A DNA stretch of 64,000 nucleotides, taken from positions 3,720,001 to 3,784,000 of the forward strand of contig NZ_CP049143.1 in the NCBI RefSeq assembly GCF_011044495.1, in the 5' to 3' direction. The position numbers and the translations under genes were made by a program. The DNA is from Roseimicrobium sp. ORNL1 (GTDB taxonomy: Bacteria; Verrucomicrobiota; Verrucomicrobiia; Verrucomicrobiales; Verrucomicrobiaceae). Below the pieces are notes generated by a model. It had not been told where the DNA came from and ran no database searches. It saw only the letters and a list, made by a program, of their open reading frames with translations. How positions within the stretch are numbered: position 1 is the stretch's first letter; each line of letters starts with the position of its first letter. This document shows positions 9,001 to 19,615 of the stretch, piece after piece.

Positions 9001-9456
9001 ATGAGTGCTGAATCCGTGACGATCCGCGACATCCGGCCTGATGAGCTGCCGGCATTGCTTGAGCTCTATCGGCACCTGCATGCGGAAGATGATGAGCCTT
9101 CCTCACCATCTGCCTATGCCCAGGTCTGGGAAGGCATTTGCGCCAATCCCCTGCTTCACTATTTCGGCGCGGAGGTGGATGACAGGCTCGTCGCCACTTG
9201 TACCTTAACCATCATTCCCAATCTCACCCGTGCCGCGCGTCCGTATGGTGTGATTGAAAATGTGGTGACTCACCCGGACTACCGGAAGCGCGGCATCGCC
9301 ACCGATCTGCTGCGGCATGCGCTGGACTTCGCCAAGGCAGAGCACTGCTACAAGGTGATGCTGCTCACCAGTCGCAAGGATGAGGCCACGCTGCGATTCT
9401 ACGAGCAGGCGGGTTTCTCCGCTGGGGTGAAAACAGGATTTGTAGCGAAGCTGTGA
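9001..9456 (+). CDS. GNAT-family N-acetyltransferase
   Basis: Second GNAT of this cluster, 151 residues. Motif A is ENVVTHPDYRKRGIATDLL, and the C-terminal half has the typical LLTSRKDEATLRFYEQAGF motif B. It is not a close copy of the GNAT at 7846. The start is 11 bases after the HAD stop. Its end overlaps the Nudix start in GTGATG. The substrate is unknown. Confidence 0.88.
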   Translation: MSAESVTIRDIRPDELPALLELYRHLHAEDDEPSSPSAYAQVWEGICANPLLHYFGAEVDDRLVATCTLTIIPNLTRAARPYGVIENVVTHPDYRKRGIATDLLRHALDFAKAEHCYKVMLLTSRKDEATLRFYEQAGFSAGVKTGFVAKL

Positions 9457-9938
9457 TGAGTGCATCGACCTCCATGAACATCGTGCACAAGGCGTGCCCC
9501 TGTGTCTTGCGGAGGGGCTCTTCAGGCTACGAATTGCTGGTCTTTGAGCATCCGCTGGCAGGCCGGCAGATTCCGAAGGGCACGATTGAAACCGGGGAAG
9601 ATCCCAGTGTCGCCTCCCTGAGGGAACTAGAAGAAGAATCTGGCGTCAGGGCGACTGGCATTGTGAGCCGCATCGCGGAGATGGAGATTCTGCGTACGAC
9701 ATCTCTGTACCCTCACAAGGAGGTGCCGCGACTCGAAGCATGGCATCTCTACCACCTGGAGGTGCCGCAGGAAGTGACCACGCGCGAGTACTGGATTCAC
9801 GCGGCGGAAGGCAGCGCGGATGAGCAGGGTCTGCTGTTTGCCTACTTCTGGTTTCCCATCGAATCCTCCTTCGAGAGCTTCGAGCAATACTGGCACGAGG
9901 TGTTGCTTGCAGTGCGGAAGTATTGCGAGGGCCTCTGA
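9453..9938 (+). CDS. Nudix hydrolase
   Basis: Nudix protein of 161 residues (or 160 if the ATG at 9456 is used). The Nudix box is complete: G-x5-E-x7-REL-x-EE-x-G, seen as GTIETGEDPS...RELEEESG. It would hydrolyse a nucleoside diphosphate linked to another moiety; which one is not clear. The gene is translationally coupled to the GNAT upstream (stop and start overlap). Confidence 0.87.
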   Translation: MMSASTSMNIVHKACPCVLRRGSSGYELLVFEHPLAGRQIPKGTIETGEDPSVASLRELEEESGVRATGIVSRIAEMEILRTTSLYPHKEVPRLEAWHLYHLEVPQEVTTREYWIHAAEGSADEQGLLFAYFWFPIESSFESFEQYWHEVLLAVRKYCEGL

Positions 9939-9963
9939 TATTGGAGTCACCCTCTGATGCACC

Positions 9964-10631
9964 ATGATCCACGCCGTCCTCTTTGATCTCGACCGCACGC
10001 TATTGGATCGCGACCAGTCTTTTGCTGCGTTTGCCTCAGGCCAGCACGAGCGCTTCGCGAAACGGATGCCCGATTTCCACCAGCAGGCCTATGTAGAACG
10101 ACTGGTCGCGCTGGATGCCCTTGGCTCGGTGTGGAAGGATGTGGTGTATCAGCGACTCATCGCTGAGCTCGGCATCGACGGCATCACGTGGGAGGAACTG
10201 TTCGCCGACTTCGATACCCACGTTGCCGACAGCTACGTCCCCTTCCCCAAGCTGCAGGAGGTGCTTGCAGTGCTCTCCCAAAGCTATTCGCTGGGCATCA
10301 TCACCAACGGCAAAGGCGAGTTCCAGCAGCGAACCATCGCGCGACTGGACATTGCCCATTACTTCAAGACCATCCTGATTTCAGAAATCGAAGGCGTGCG
10401 GAAACCGGAGGCTGAGATCTTCCACCGCGCTGTGTCTCGTCTCGGCTGCGCCCGGCAGAAGCCGTGTACGTGGGAGACAATCCGGAAGCGGATGTGCGCG
10501 CTGCCCGTGCTGCGGGATTGCGCGCCATCTGGAAACACAACACCGCCTTCGCCGAGCCTGAAGCGGATGGCATCATTGACAGCCTGGCAGAGCTTCCTTC
10601 CTTGCTGAGGACTCTCAACTCGCGAGGATAA
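9964..10631 (+). pseudogene. HAD-superfamily hydrolase with a single-base frameshift
   Basis: The first 160 codons encode a normal HAD phosphatase: motif I FDLDRTLLDRD, motif II IITNGKGEFQ, motif III Lys in EGVRKPEAEIF. At about 10450, just before motif IV, the frame is lost. The uninterrupted frame reads on to 10608 with nonsense-like sequence, whereas the -1 frame from 10452 gives PAEAVYVGDNPEADVRAAR and a normal end with stop at 10629-10631. One base missing from the run gcccgg (a C) would restore a protein of about 222 residues. It is either a recent pseudogene or a sequencing error. Confidence 0.85.
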
Positions 10632-10632
10632 C

Positions 10633-11103
10633 ATGACCATGAAACACCGCATCCGCGCCGCCGCCCTCGTTGTGCATGAAGACAGCATCCTGCTGGTGAA
10701 GCACGTGTATCCAGACACGGGCGAGTCTTTCTGGGTGCCGCCCGGTGGAGGACTGGAGGATGTGGACGATTCCATCTTCGCCTGCGCCGCTCGTGAAGTC
10801 TTTGAAGAAACCGGTCTCACCGTGACGCTCTCCCGCATCGCGTATATCCGTGAATTCATGGAGACGGCGATGGACACCATGCACATCGAGATCTTCCTCT
10901 TCGCTGAGTCCGCCACCGGCACCATCACGTTGGAGCATTTGCCACCCGGTCAGCCCGACTCGGACATGATCAAGGAGTCACGTTTTATCAGTCGTGAGGA
11001 ACTCCCCACGCTCACCGTGTATCCTGCAGAGTTGAGGGATGTATTCTGGGAGCACCATGCGAAGGGGTTCCCGGAGACGCACTACCTTGGCAGGACTTAT
11101 TAG
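10633..11103 (+). CDS. Nudix hydrolase
   Basis: Nudix protein of 156 residues with box GGGLEDVDDSIF...REVFEETG. The N-terminal strand RAAALVVHEDSILLVKH and the WVPPGGG run are as in the ADP-ribose/mutT-like group. It is distinct from the Nudix gene at 9453. The start follows the restored stop of the broken HAD gene by one base, which supports the view that the HAD frame was once intact and coupled to this gene. Confidence 0.88.
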   Translation: MTMKHRIRAAALVVHEDSILLVKHVYPDTGESFWVPPGGGLEDVDDSIFACAAREVFEETGLTVTLSRIAYIREFMETAMDTMHIEIFLFAESATGTITLEHLPPGQPDSDMIKESRFISREELPTLTVYPAELRDVFWEHHAKGFPETHYLGRTY

Positions 11104-11118
11104 CATCTGACGAGGCAC

Positions 11119-11661
11119 ATGAAACTCCTGCTCTTCGGCAAAATCGGCTCGGGCAAATCCTATGCGGGCGAGCTGTTCCAGCGGGAGTTTGGCCTTGCTT
11201 ATCATGATGCAGACCGGGACTTACCGGAGGCAATGAAGGAGGCCATTCGCAACCATCGGCCGACTACGGAAGAGATGCGTGATGATTTTGTGAGGGTCAT
11301 CATAGAGCGTATTCATCAGCTCTCTCAGGAACACCAGCACTTCTGCATCGCTCAGGCTCTGTTCAAGAACCGGCACCGCCAGCGGATACTGGCGGAGTTT
11401 CCTGAATTGCAGATGGTCTGGGTGCGCAGCGATGAGTCGCTCAGCGACGCGAGGCTGGAGAATCGCATCGGGCACGTCGCGAGCCTGTACTACGCCCAGA
11501 TGGTGAACCCAAACTTCGAGGAACCAACCCACCGGCATCTGGTGATCGAGAATACCGGAGATGACTCGACGCTTCTCGACCAGATGCGTTCCATATTGTC
11601 CTCCGACAGCGCTGCCGCCATGGGCAATCTTCTACAAAGTCCGGTTCCTTTACCGAAATAG
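11119..11661 (+). CDS. P-loop kinase-like protein
   Basis: Protein of 180 residues with Walker A GKIGSGKS at residues 7-14, followed by a DADRDLP segment that resembles the substrate-binding acid pair of gluconate/shikimate-type kinases. The lid-like arginines (KNRHRQR, ARLENR) are also present. The substrate is unknown; a nucleoside, sugar or dephospho-CoA-like compound is possible. It lies two bases before the next HAD gene, in one operon. Confidence 0.78.
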   Translation: MKLLLFGKIGSGKSYAGELFQREFGLAYHDADRDLPEAMKEAIRNHRPTTEEMRDDFVRVIIERIHQLSQEHQHFCIAQALFKNRHRQRILAEFPELQMVWVRSDESLSDARLENRIGHVASLYYAQMVNPNFEEPTHRHLVIENTGDDSTLLDQMRSILSSDSAAAMGNLLQSPVPLPK

Positions 11662-11663
11662 CA

Positions 11664-12329
11664 ATGCCACCATTCAAGGCACTCCTGTTCGACCTCGATG
11701 GCACCCTGGTGGATTCCACTGCTGTGGTGAATCACGTGATGGAGGCGTGGTGCCTGCGCCATCATCTCCCGGTGCGGGAAGTGCTCGCTACCTTTCACGG
11801 ACAACGCACCAAGGATACCGTCGCTTTGTTCGCACCACACCTCAACGCGAAGGCCGAAGCGGAAGCTCTCGACGCCGAGGAGAGGGATGCCATGGGAAGC
11901 CTCCTGCCCATCGCAGGAGCAGGGGTCTTTCTCAATGACCTGCACGGCTGCAGGTGGGGCATTGTGACCTCCAGCACCGAGGTGGTGGCAAGATTCAAAC
12001 TCAACACCTGCAAGCTGCCCGTTCCTCCTGTCCTCATCACTGCGGACGTCGTAACGCACGGCAAGCCACATGCGGAGCCCTTTCTGCGCGCTGCGTCTGC
12101 CATGAATCTGCCTCCCGCGCAGTGCCTGGTCTTCGAAGATGCAGACAGTGGTGTGCGCTCAGCGCTCGATGCGGGATGTTGCGTGGTGGTCGTGGGTGAC
12201 CACTGCCAGATCCAGCACGAGCGCATCCTGCTTCGTGTGCCGACCTTCGAAGGTCTGCAGTTTGAACCCTCCGGCAACCTTCTTTGGAAAGGGCAACCCG
12301 TGGCAGTGGTCGAAGTCGCTGCAACTTGA
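11664..12329 (+). CDS. HAD-superfamily sugar-phosphatase-like hydrolase
   Basis: HAD protein of 221 residues with motif I FDLDGTLVDST, motif II VTSSTEVVARF, Lys of motif III in THGKPHAEPF and motif IV FEDADSGVRSA. The HGKP...P and FEDA(D/P)SG motifs are those of the beta-phosphoglucomutase/2-deoxyglucose-6-phosphatase branch. It lies directly upstream of gmhA, so a role in sugar-phosphate or heptose metabolism is possible but not shown. Confidence 0.85.
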   Translation: MPPFKALLFDLDGTLVDSTAVVNHVMEAWCLRHHLPVREVLATFHGQRTKDTVALFAPHLNAKAEAEALDAEERDAMGSLLPIAGAGVFLNDLHGCRWGIVTSSTEVVARFKLNTCKLPVPPVLITADVVTHGKPHAEPFLRAASAMNLPPAQCLVFEDADSGVRSALDAGCCVVVVGDHCQIQHERILLRVPTFEGLQFEPSGNLLWKGQPVAVVEVAAT

Positions 12330-12363
12330 CGCGCGCCTCACACCGCCCTACGAAAGGCGCATC

Positions 12364-12966
12364 TTGATTGCGCACATTCAATCCAGTCTTCGTGAGGCAC
12401 ACGATGCCCTCACCCAATTGCTCTCCAACGAGCAGACCCTTTCAGACATCGAGCACGCGGCAGCATTGCTGATTGCCACCTTCGAGAAGCGCGGGCGTGT
12501 CTACTCCTGTGGCAATGGCGGCTCCATGTGCGATGCCATGCACTTCGCGGAGGAACTCACCGGCAGATACCGCCATGACCGCCCGGCGCTCGGTGCGGCG
12601 GCCATCAGCGACGCGGGGCATCTCACCTGTGTGGGAAACGACATGGGCTATGTCGAAGTTTTCTCACGCTATGTCGAAGCGCATGGCCGCGAAGGCGATT
12701 GCCTCGTGGCGCTGAGCACCAGCGGCACCAGCAAAAACATCATCCGGGCGGCGCAGGTGGCGAAGTCCCTCGGCATGTCCGTGATCGTCCTTTCAGGTAA
12801 ACCCAGCGAAGAGCTGGAACTCATGAGCGATGTCTACATCTGCACCCCGGGCGGGCGCTATGCGGATCGCGTGCAGGAGTTGCACATCAAGGTCCTGCAC
12901 ATCTTGATTGAGCTGGTGGAGCGGCATTTCTTTCCCCAGAACTATCCACCGGCGGAGAACCCCTGA
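12364..12966 (+). CDS. gmhA: sedoheptulose-7-phosphate isomerase
   Basis: Cytosolic first enzyme of ADP-heptose synthesis for the inner core of lipopolysaccharide. The 200-residue product matches the GmhA/LpcA pattern closely: SCGNGGSMCDAMHFAEELTG, CVGNDMGY, STSGTSKN, and the C-terminal helix RVQELHIKVLHILIELVE. No ATG lies near the expected N-terminus. I choose TTG 12364, which follows a gaaagg ribosome-binding site and gives the family's length; an ATT at 12367 is less likely. The gene indicates an LPS-bearing outer membrane. Confidence 0.93.
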   Translation: MIAHIQSSLREAHDALTQLLSNEQTLSDIEHAAALLIATFEKRGRVYSCGNGGSMCDAMHFAEELTGRYRHDRPALGAAAISDAGHLTCVGNDMGYVEVFSRYVEAHGREGDCLVALSTSGTSKNIIRAAQVAKSLGMSVIVLSGKPSEELELMSDVYICTPGGRYADRVQELHIKVLHILIELVERHFFPQNYPPAENP

Positions 12967-12982
12967 GCCTTATCTTCATCCC

Positions 12983-13516
12983 ATGTCGTCACCTTCATCA
13001 TCTCCCTCGCTCGCCCTCCGTATTCGCGAATGCTCGCGACTGACCGGCACCTTCGTCCTGCGCTCCGGCAAGGTGAGCGATACCTACTTCGACAAGTATC
13101 AGTTCGAATCGGACCCCGTGCTGCTGCGTGACATTGCGGAAGCGCTGAAGCCCCTCATCCCGCCCGGCACCGAAGTGCTCGCCGGTCTGGAGATGGGCGG
13201 CATTCCCATCGTCACCATGTTGAGCCAAGTGACCGGCATCCCTGCGGCATTCATCCGGAAGGAAGCCAAGGACTATGGCACCTGCCGTTACGCTGAGGGC
13301 GCCTCCTTCGCTGGCAAACGGTTTGTGCTGGTGGAAGATGTCGTCTCCAGCGGTGGCGCCATCATCGATGCCCTGGCGAAGATGCGGGCGGATGGCCAGG
13401 AACCGGAAGCCGCTCTCTGCGTGATTGATCGCCAGACCGGCGGCAAGGAAGCGCTGGCGAAAGAAGGTCTCACGCTCGTGCCGCTGCTCACCTTCGCTGA
13501 GATTGAGAGCGCCTGA
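12983..13516 (+). CDS. pyrE: orotate phosphoribosyltransferase
   Basis: Makes orotidine 5'-phosphate from orotate and PRPP in pyrimidine synthesis. The 177-residue protein has the PRPP-binding motif VLVEDVVSSGGAIIDA, the flexible-loop RKEAKDYG and the substrate motif LEMGGIPI. The ATG at 12983 begins a short serine-rich leader; an in-frame start further upstream would run into gmhA. It is the last clear enzyme of the 5-13 kb cluster and follows gmhA by 16 bases. Confidence 0.93.
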   Translation: MSSPSSSPSLALRIRECSRLTGTFVLRSGKVSDTYFDKYQFESDPVLLRDIAEALKPLIPPGTEVLAGLEMGGIPIVTMLSQVTGIPAAFIRKEAKDYGTCRYAEGASFAGKRFVLVEDVVSSGGAIIDALAKMRADGQEPEAALCVIDRQTGGKEALAKEGLTLVPLLTFAEIESA

Positions 13517-13557
13517 GCGCACGTTTTGACAACACCACTCGCCCGGCCTCTCCGAAG

Positions 13558-14028
13558 ATGAACGACGACAGCGCACCAGCATCGCCCACTCCTCCACGCC
13601 CAAGACGCCGCTTGGGTTTCCATTTCGCGTTGGTGGGCCTCATCATCGGCTTCCTGGGCCTTGGGATTGCGGCCTATCAGATGTATGAGGAGTCGGAAAC
13701 GCAGCCAACCCGGAGGGTGGAAAAGCTTGGAGATCTGGTGGCTGACACCATCAAAGAGATGAAAGCCAAGCTTGCCAGTAAGAAGGAAGGCAAACCGCAA
13801 GCAAAGGAAGAGCGGGCTGCCGCTCGCAAGATGGGGTTGGCCGCATCCGCCTGCGGATTCCTCGGTGTCGTATTAGGCTGTCTGTCCTGGCTGAAGGGCG
13901 AGCGATATCGCTGGACGTTGGCGTCCCTTGCCGTGGGCATCGCGGCCTTGGCTTGGACCTATGTGGTGGTGGCAGCGGCCGTTGCTGCGGCGGCCCTGGT
14001 AGTCTTGATGATTCTCGGATCGTTTTGA
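13558..14028 (+). CDS. small membrane protein
   Basis: Protein of 156 residues with a proline/arginine-rich N-terminus and about three hydrophobic segments (about 24-42, 92-107, and a long C-terminal one at 118-155 that may be two helices). A lysine-rich loop at about 66-90 lies between the first two. I do not recognise a family. It lies between pyrE and aspS. Confidence 0.65.
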   Translation: MNDDSAPASPTPPRPRRRLGFHFALVGLIIGFLGLGIAAYQMYEESETQPTRRVEKLGDLVADTIKEMKAKLASKKEGKPQAKEERAAARKMGLAASACGFLGVVLGCLSWLKGERYRWTLASLAVGIAALAWTYVVVAAAVAAAALVVLMILGSF

Positions 14029-14168
14029 TGACTCTCGGCGTGAGCCACATGGGTCCCTGACTCCCTCTCGTACGCCCACCCCACCCGGCCGCCGGGCTCC
14101 TGCGTTTCCCCCTTGCGCAAGCCCCCTTTCTCTGGCAAGAAGACTGCCCGATTTTTCACCTCAATTCC

Positions 14169-16004
<1,836 letters not shown>

Positions 16005-16039
16005 CTTCGAAGGAGGTTAGACTTCCAGTCTGACAGCGG

Positions 16040-16062
16040 ACGTCAGGCCTCTGGCCTGACGT
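16040..16062 (+). terminator. hairpin downstream of aspS
   Basis: Perfect 10-bp stem (acgtcaggcc / ggcctgacgt) with a 3-base loop, 36 bases after the aspS stop, followed only by gtttgg-type sequence without a long T run. A smaller hairpin (agact tcc agtct) precedes it at about 16018-16030. It may act as a terminator, or be a dispersed palindromic repeat. Confidence 0.55.
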
Positions 16063-16202
16063 TTGGCGGCTTGTGAACAAGCCACCCAAGCGTCCACGGC
16101 ACAAACTGCGTCTGACTGTCCCTCGCGCTTTCATCTCGCATGCAAGCCCTGGGAGCGCTGGCTTCCAGCCGGCGGGGATTGCGATTGGTCTGTGGCCGAA
16201 CT

Positions 16203-16808
16203 CTACAACCTATACAGAAAGACCTTCTGCTTCATCAGCTTCGCCAACCGATATTCAAGTCTTGAAGGCACTTTGGGTGGACGAGAAAGTTGAATGTACT
16301 CGCCCTCCTTGGTAGCGAGGACTGCTGCCTGAAACTGTCTCCAAGTGACGAGCTGTCCCGCTGAGAAGATCTGGCCTTCTGCATCCATGGTGTACGACCC
16401 GGGCTTGGTACGGCATTCGTAGTAAAGTTTGCTGCCATCGCGGTCACGGGTGAGACGCTCAATCCAGATGGTCACCTCATTCGTGTCTGTCCACATAGCG
16501 CTCGAAATGCAGCAGCTGCAATCAGGTTCCCTCACGGACTCCACCCCCAGGATTGCGGGAACCTTCGGTGCGAAGCTGGTGAGATTTTCCCGCTGCGCGG
16601 GCGTGAGTACAAGCTTCCGCTCACGACCCACCATGGCCACCTGTTCCGGAGATAGCTGTAGGACAACATGAGCGTCCCGCTCGCGTGCTCGAAAATAGCT
16701 GAAGCCATCGGCCAGTGTCTCTTGAGCCATCGCAAGTGTCATGGTGAAAACCAGCAATATGGAAATGCTACGCATGAGATTCGCTAGCCGACTGAACAGC
16801 GAATTCAA
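16203..16808 (-). CDS. secreted hypothetical protein
   Basis: Protein of 201 residues with an N-terminal signal peptide (hydrophobic run ISILLVFTMTLAMAQ). No family recognised. It has a CSCC cysteine cluster in the middle and ends in a basic segment (AKLMKQKVFLYRL). Convergent with aspS. Confidence 0.6.
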   Translation of the reverse strand: MNSLFSRLANLMRSISILLVFTMTLAMAQETLADGFSYFRARERDAHVVLQLSPEQVAMVGRERKLVLTPAQRENLTSFAPKVPAILGVESVREPDCSCCISSAMWTDTNEVTIWIERLTRDRDGSKLYYECRTKPGSYTMDAEGQIFSAGQLVTWRQFQAAVLATKEGEYIQLSRPPKVPSRLEYRLAKLMKQKVFLYRL

Positions 16809-16867
16809 CTGAACGTTGGCGCTATCAAACGCAGGCCTGAATTAGCCAAAGCCCCCCCTATAGCAAT

Positions 16868-17272
16868 TCACATCCATCGCGCATCCTTCTCCTCACTCTC
16901 CTTCACCCGGAAGCGCGCAATCTTGCGAATGAGCCCGACTGGAAGCGGTTTGTCCAAGGGAAACTGAATCGTACTGCTGGAAGTCTTGTACTCCGAAAGC
17001 TCTGCCGCAAAAGCCTTGATGGCGGCAGGTGTGGGAAAGAGGCTGACGTGCTTCTTGAAGGCGGCGTAGGTGAAGAGGATGCGCTTGTAGGACAGGGCAG
17101 GCACGCCCCACTTCAGGCTTTCCGTGGCACCCGGCGCTGCTTTGAGAAGGCAGGCGCGCATTTCCCGCAATCTCTTCTGCGCGTCCTTCGGGGCGTCATC
17201 GATGTACGACGGGACGCTGGCCGGTCCTTCTTCCTTTGGTTTCATCGGCTTTGACGATTTCTTTTCTACCAT
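16868..17272 (-). CDS. DUF1801-like protein
   Basis: Protein of 134 residues with a lysine/proline-rich N-terminal tail (about 18 residues) and then a compact domain: IDDAPKDAQKRLREMRACLLKAAPGATESLKWGVPAL, aromatic strands, PTPAAIKAF and a C-terminal TIQFPLDKPLP...LIRKIARFRV. This is the layout of the DUF1801/YdhG group (some members are described as iron chaperone-like). ATG 17272 was preferred; a longer frame upstream overlaps the next gene. Confidence 0.78.
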   Translation of the reverse strand: MVEKKSSKPMKPKEEGPASVPSYIDDAPKDAQKRLREMRACLLKAAPGATESLKWGVPALSYKRILFTYAAFKKHVSLFPTPAAIKAFAAELSEYKTSSSTIQFPLDKPLPVGLIRKIARFRVKESEEKDARWM

Positions 17273-17304
17273 GACAGTCTCGTGCAGGGAGCAAAACCAC
17301 TTCC

Positions 17305-18021
17305 CTAGTTCGCCGCCGGGGTGGCCTCGGCGGCCCAAATGCGGACGTCGTCGAAGAGCGCGTCCTGTCCGCTCACCGCGAAGTAAAAGTCGCTCTTCAT
17401 CGGGTGTGCCAAGCCTGAAGACTTCAAGTAGCCCGCGGCCTTCCCGTCGAGGCTGACACGCATCTCGTCACCGACAATTTCGATGGTCAAATCGTACCAG
17501 CGTGTGGGATCCAGTTGCATGGGAAATCCCTGGGCGCGTCCAGCGACAGCTTTGACAGCTTCGGCCTGGCGCGCCGGATCTTTTTTCATCTCTTCGATTT
17601 CACGACGCAGGCGCTCCTTGTCGTCGGCGAGAAAAATCTGCCTTGGCGAAAGCGTCACGCGGCAGATGTGGCCACCATGACCTTCCTTGTAGGCGCTGTC
17701 ATTGCACACGGCATTGATGCTGCTGGCCCCACCGAGCTGGAACCGGAAGGCGATGATCAACTCCTTGTGCCCCACCTTTACCATGCCGACCGCACTGTGT
17801 GCGGGCTTGGCCTGGCTGATGTTCAGCGCGCCGCTCGTAATGGTGAGCGCCGGCCAGAGTTCACGCCACGCAGGGCTTACTCCGGACATCGAAAAGTCGT
17901 CAGAGAAAATGGTCGCGCCCTTCTTGCCAAGTGGCTGCGCGGGCACGGGCGCATCGGCGGCATGAAGTGTGATCAGCGGCAGTAGTGCGGCGAGAAGGGC
18001 AAGGATGAAGGAATACCTCAT
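17305..18021 (-). CDS. secreted DUF1080/LamG-like protein
   Basis: Protein of 238 residues with a signal peptide (MRYSFILALLAALLPLITL, then AADA). The mature part resembles a concanavalin-like jelly-roll used by DUF1080 and LamG proteins: FSDDFSM near the start, RWYDLTIEIVGDEMRVSLDGK in the middle, and DDVRIW at the end. A charged helical insert (KERLRREIEEMKKD) interrupts it. Such proteins are abundant in Verrucomicrobiota and Planctomycetota and often bind or cleave sugars, but no catalytic residues can be assigned. ATG 18021 has a ggaag ribosome-binding site. Confidence 0.75.
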   Translation of the reverse strand: MRYSFILALLAALLPLITLHAADAPVPAQPLGKKGATIFSDDFSMSGVSPAWRELWPALTITSGALNISQAKPAHSAVGMVKVGHKELIIAFRFQLGGASSINAVCNDSAYKEGHGGHICRVTLSPRQIFLADDKERLRREIEEMKKDPARQAEAVKAVAGRAQGFPMQLDPTRWYDLTIEIVGDEMRVSLDGKAAGYLKSSGLAHPMKSDFYFAVSGQDALFDDVRIWAAEATPAAN

Positions 18022-18142
18022 GGGAAGGGAACCACGAACAACTCTGAACAACCATGGCGAACGAACTCGCAGGCGCTGGTCTTGCCGCGCAATCGTCATC
18101 TCCCGCTTCGAACCCTCCCGGAAAATGCGTTCCATCCATGCC

Positions 18143-18862
18143 CTATCTCACCAGTACATACGCCTGTTTGAACAGATAACCACCTCCCGCCTGTGGCCAG
18201 TCCAATCGCTTCACAGCCTCCATCGCTGCCGGGGAGGGCTGGCCATTGATGAGACACTGCCCATCCGGAGCACTGCCCGGTTGCATCGCCACCTTCAGAT
18301 CGATGGCCACCGTGGATGCGTCCTTGGGAAGGTGGGGCAAGAGCACATCCAGTATTTTGGTATTCATCTCGGCAGTGCCTTGCAGCCAGCCGCCGGGTGC
18401 GCTGCCACGAATGCCCATGAGTCCGGCATGGACTGAAAACCCGCCAACCACAGTCTCCGCCGCCCGACGTCCTATCGCATCGATGACGGCTTTTCCCGCG
18501 GCCATGTACCATTCCTGAATGGCGGTCATATCCGCATCCTCCCGGGAGGTCCCTACTCCGACCGCACCAAAGGTCAGTTGCGGAACGGGCACACCATCCA
18601 CAGAAACCTCGATGCGTGCAGCCTGAATAGAGCGCCCTTGGTGCTCAAGCGCCTGTTCCGATACCGCAGTGAAGCTTGCCTTCTTCCCACCGGTGATCAC
18701 CTGCCCACCTTCGCAGTGGAAGCCTGATTGTTTCGAGGCCGATTGTTGAAGCAACACCGCCAGTTTGCTGGCCAGAGAGTCCATCTGGTCAGATTGAGCA
18801 CCAAGATTGAAGGCCGCACACATGGCAAGAACAGTGGAGATGAGGATGGATGGAGCTTTCAT
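18143..18862 (-). CDS. secreted hypothetical protein
   Basis: Protein of 239 residues with a signal peptide (MKAPSILISTVLAMCAAFNLGAQ). No family recognised with certainty. The mature part has a glycine-rich central section (GGFSVHAGLMGIRGSAPGGW) and a C-terminal segment GQCLINGQPSPAAM. It is separated by 121 bases from the next secreted-protein gene on the same strand. Confidence 0.6.
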   Translation of the reverse strand: MKAPSILISTVLAMCAAFNLGAQSDQMDSLASKLAVLLQQSASKQSGFHCEGGQVITGGKKASFTAVSEQALEHQGRSIQAARIEVSVDGVPVPQLTFGAVGVGTSREDADMTAIQEWYMAAGKAVIDAIGRRAAETVVGGFSVHAGLMGIRGSAPGGWLQGTAEMNTKILDVLLPHLPKDASTVAIDLKVAMQPGSAPDGQCLINGQPSPAAMEAVKRLDWPQAGGGYLFKQAYVLVR

Positions 18863-18904
18863 GAACGCCAGGTGTGAGGCGGCATCGTCAAGTCCGGTGT
18901 AACA

Positions 18905-19615
18905 TCAAGTGGAGCAACAGTCCCTCACCAATTTCCGAAGTTTGGCGTCTTCCCCCTCTTTGAGGTGGTGCAATGACAGGTAGCGTTCAAGCTCTTCGTC
19001 AGCAGCATTCAACTCACCCGTCATGGCTGAAAGGAAAATATAGGCAAGAGGCAGTTGGGTATAGTTGTAGAAGCCGAAGCAGTTGCTATTACACTCGCGA
19101 ATTTCCCGAATGATATCGAGCATGCCCTGATACGTGTCGCCCTTTGCCCAGGTGGCTACCGCTCTTGTCAGAGCTTCAGGAATGAGCTTTTGCAGGCCGG
19201 ACGAAAGCCTCGCGCTGCCAAAGAGGTAGCTCGGCTGTCCAAGGTCCTTTGGATCCACGACCACATCCAGCATCGCGGCCTTGTTGGAACGATGCCAGCT
19301 AACACGCCGACCGGAGAGGTGGGGAACAAAGTCCAGCGAGAAGCCCCACTTCGCCTTCAAGCCCGCACCTTTCAGAAGTTGAAGTTCAAACATGCGGCGC
19401 ACGGGAGGCGCGCTGCCGTCCACCCAGACTCGGGATTCCATTTCGGTCAAACCAAGCAGTGGCAGATGTTGCCGCAAAACACTTTCACAAAGGGTGTCCC
19501 GCTGCGTGGCTGAGAGCAAATCGTAGTCCGAGTGCGGATCGAAGGCAGGCACCGTCTCCACCGGCGAGGAGGGCGCCTTGGGTTTCTGGCTTTTGAAGAA
19601 ATCGAATAAACTCAT
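18905..19615 (-). CDS. hypothetical cytosolic protein
   Basis: Protein of 236 residues starting MSLFDFFKSQKPK, a start often seen in small cytosolic bacterial proteins, with a good ribosome-binding site (ggagagg). Upstream in-frame codons exist but have no protein-like composition. The protein may contain DUF6348-type features, but I am not sure. The end is helical and charged (DEELERYLSLHHLKEGEDAKLRKL). Confidence 0.62.
   Translation of the reverse strand: MSLFDFFKSQKPKAPSSPVETVPAFDPHSDYDLLSATQRDTLCESVLRQHLPLLGLTEMESRVWVDGSAPPVRRMFELQLLKGAGLKAKWGFSLDFVPHLSGRRVSWHRSNKAAMLDVVVDPKDLGQPSYLFGSARLSSGLQKLIPEALTRAVATWAKGDTYQGMLDIIREIRECNSNCFGFYNYTQLPLAYIFLSAMTGELNAADEELERYLSLHHLKEGEDAKLRKLVRDCCST

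Noticed and set aside
13526-13557. A ttgaca word upstream of the small membrane protein as a promoter.
   Set aside because: No acceptable -10 sequence lies at the right distance.
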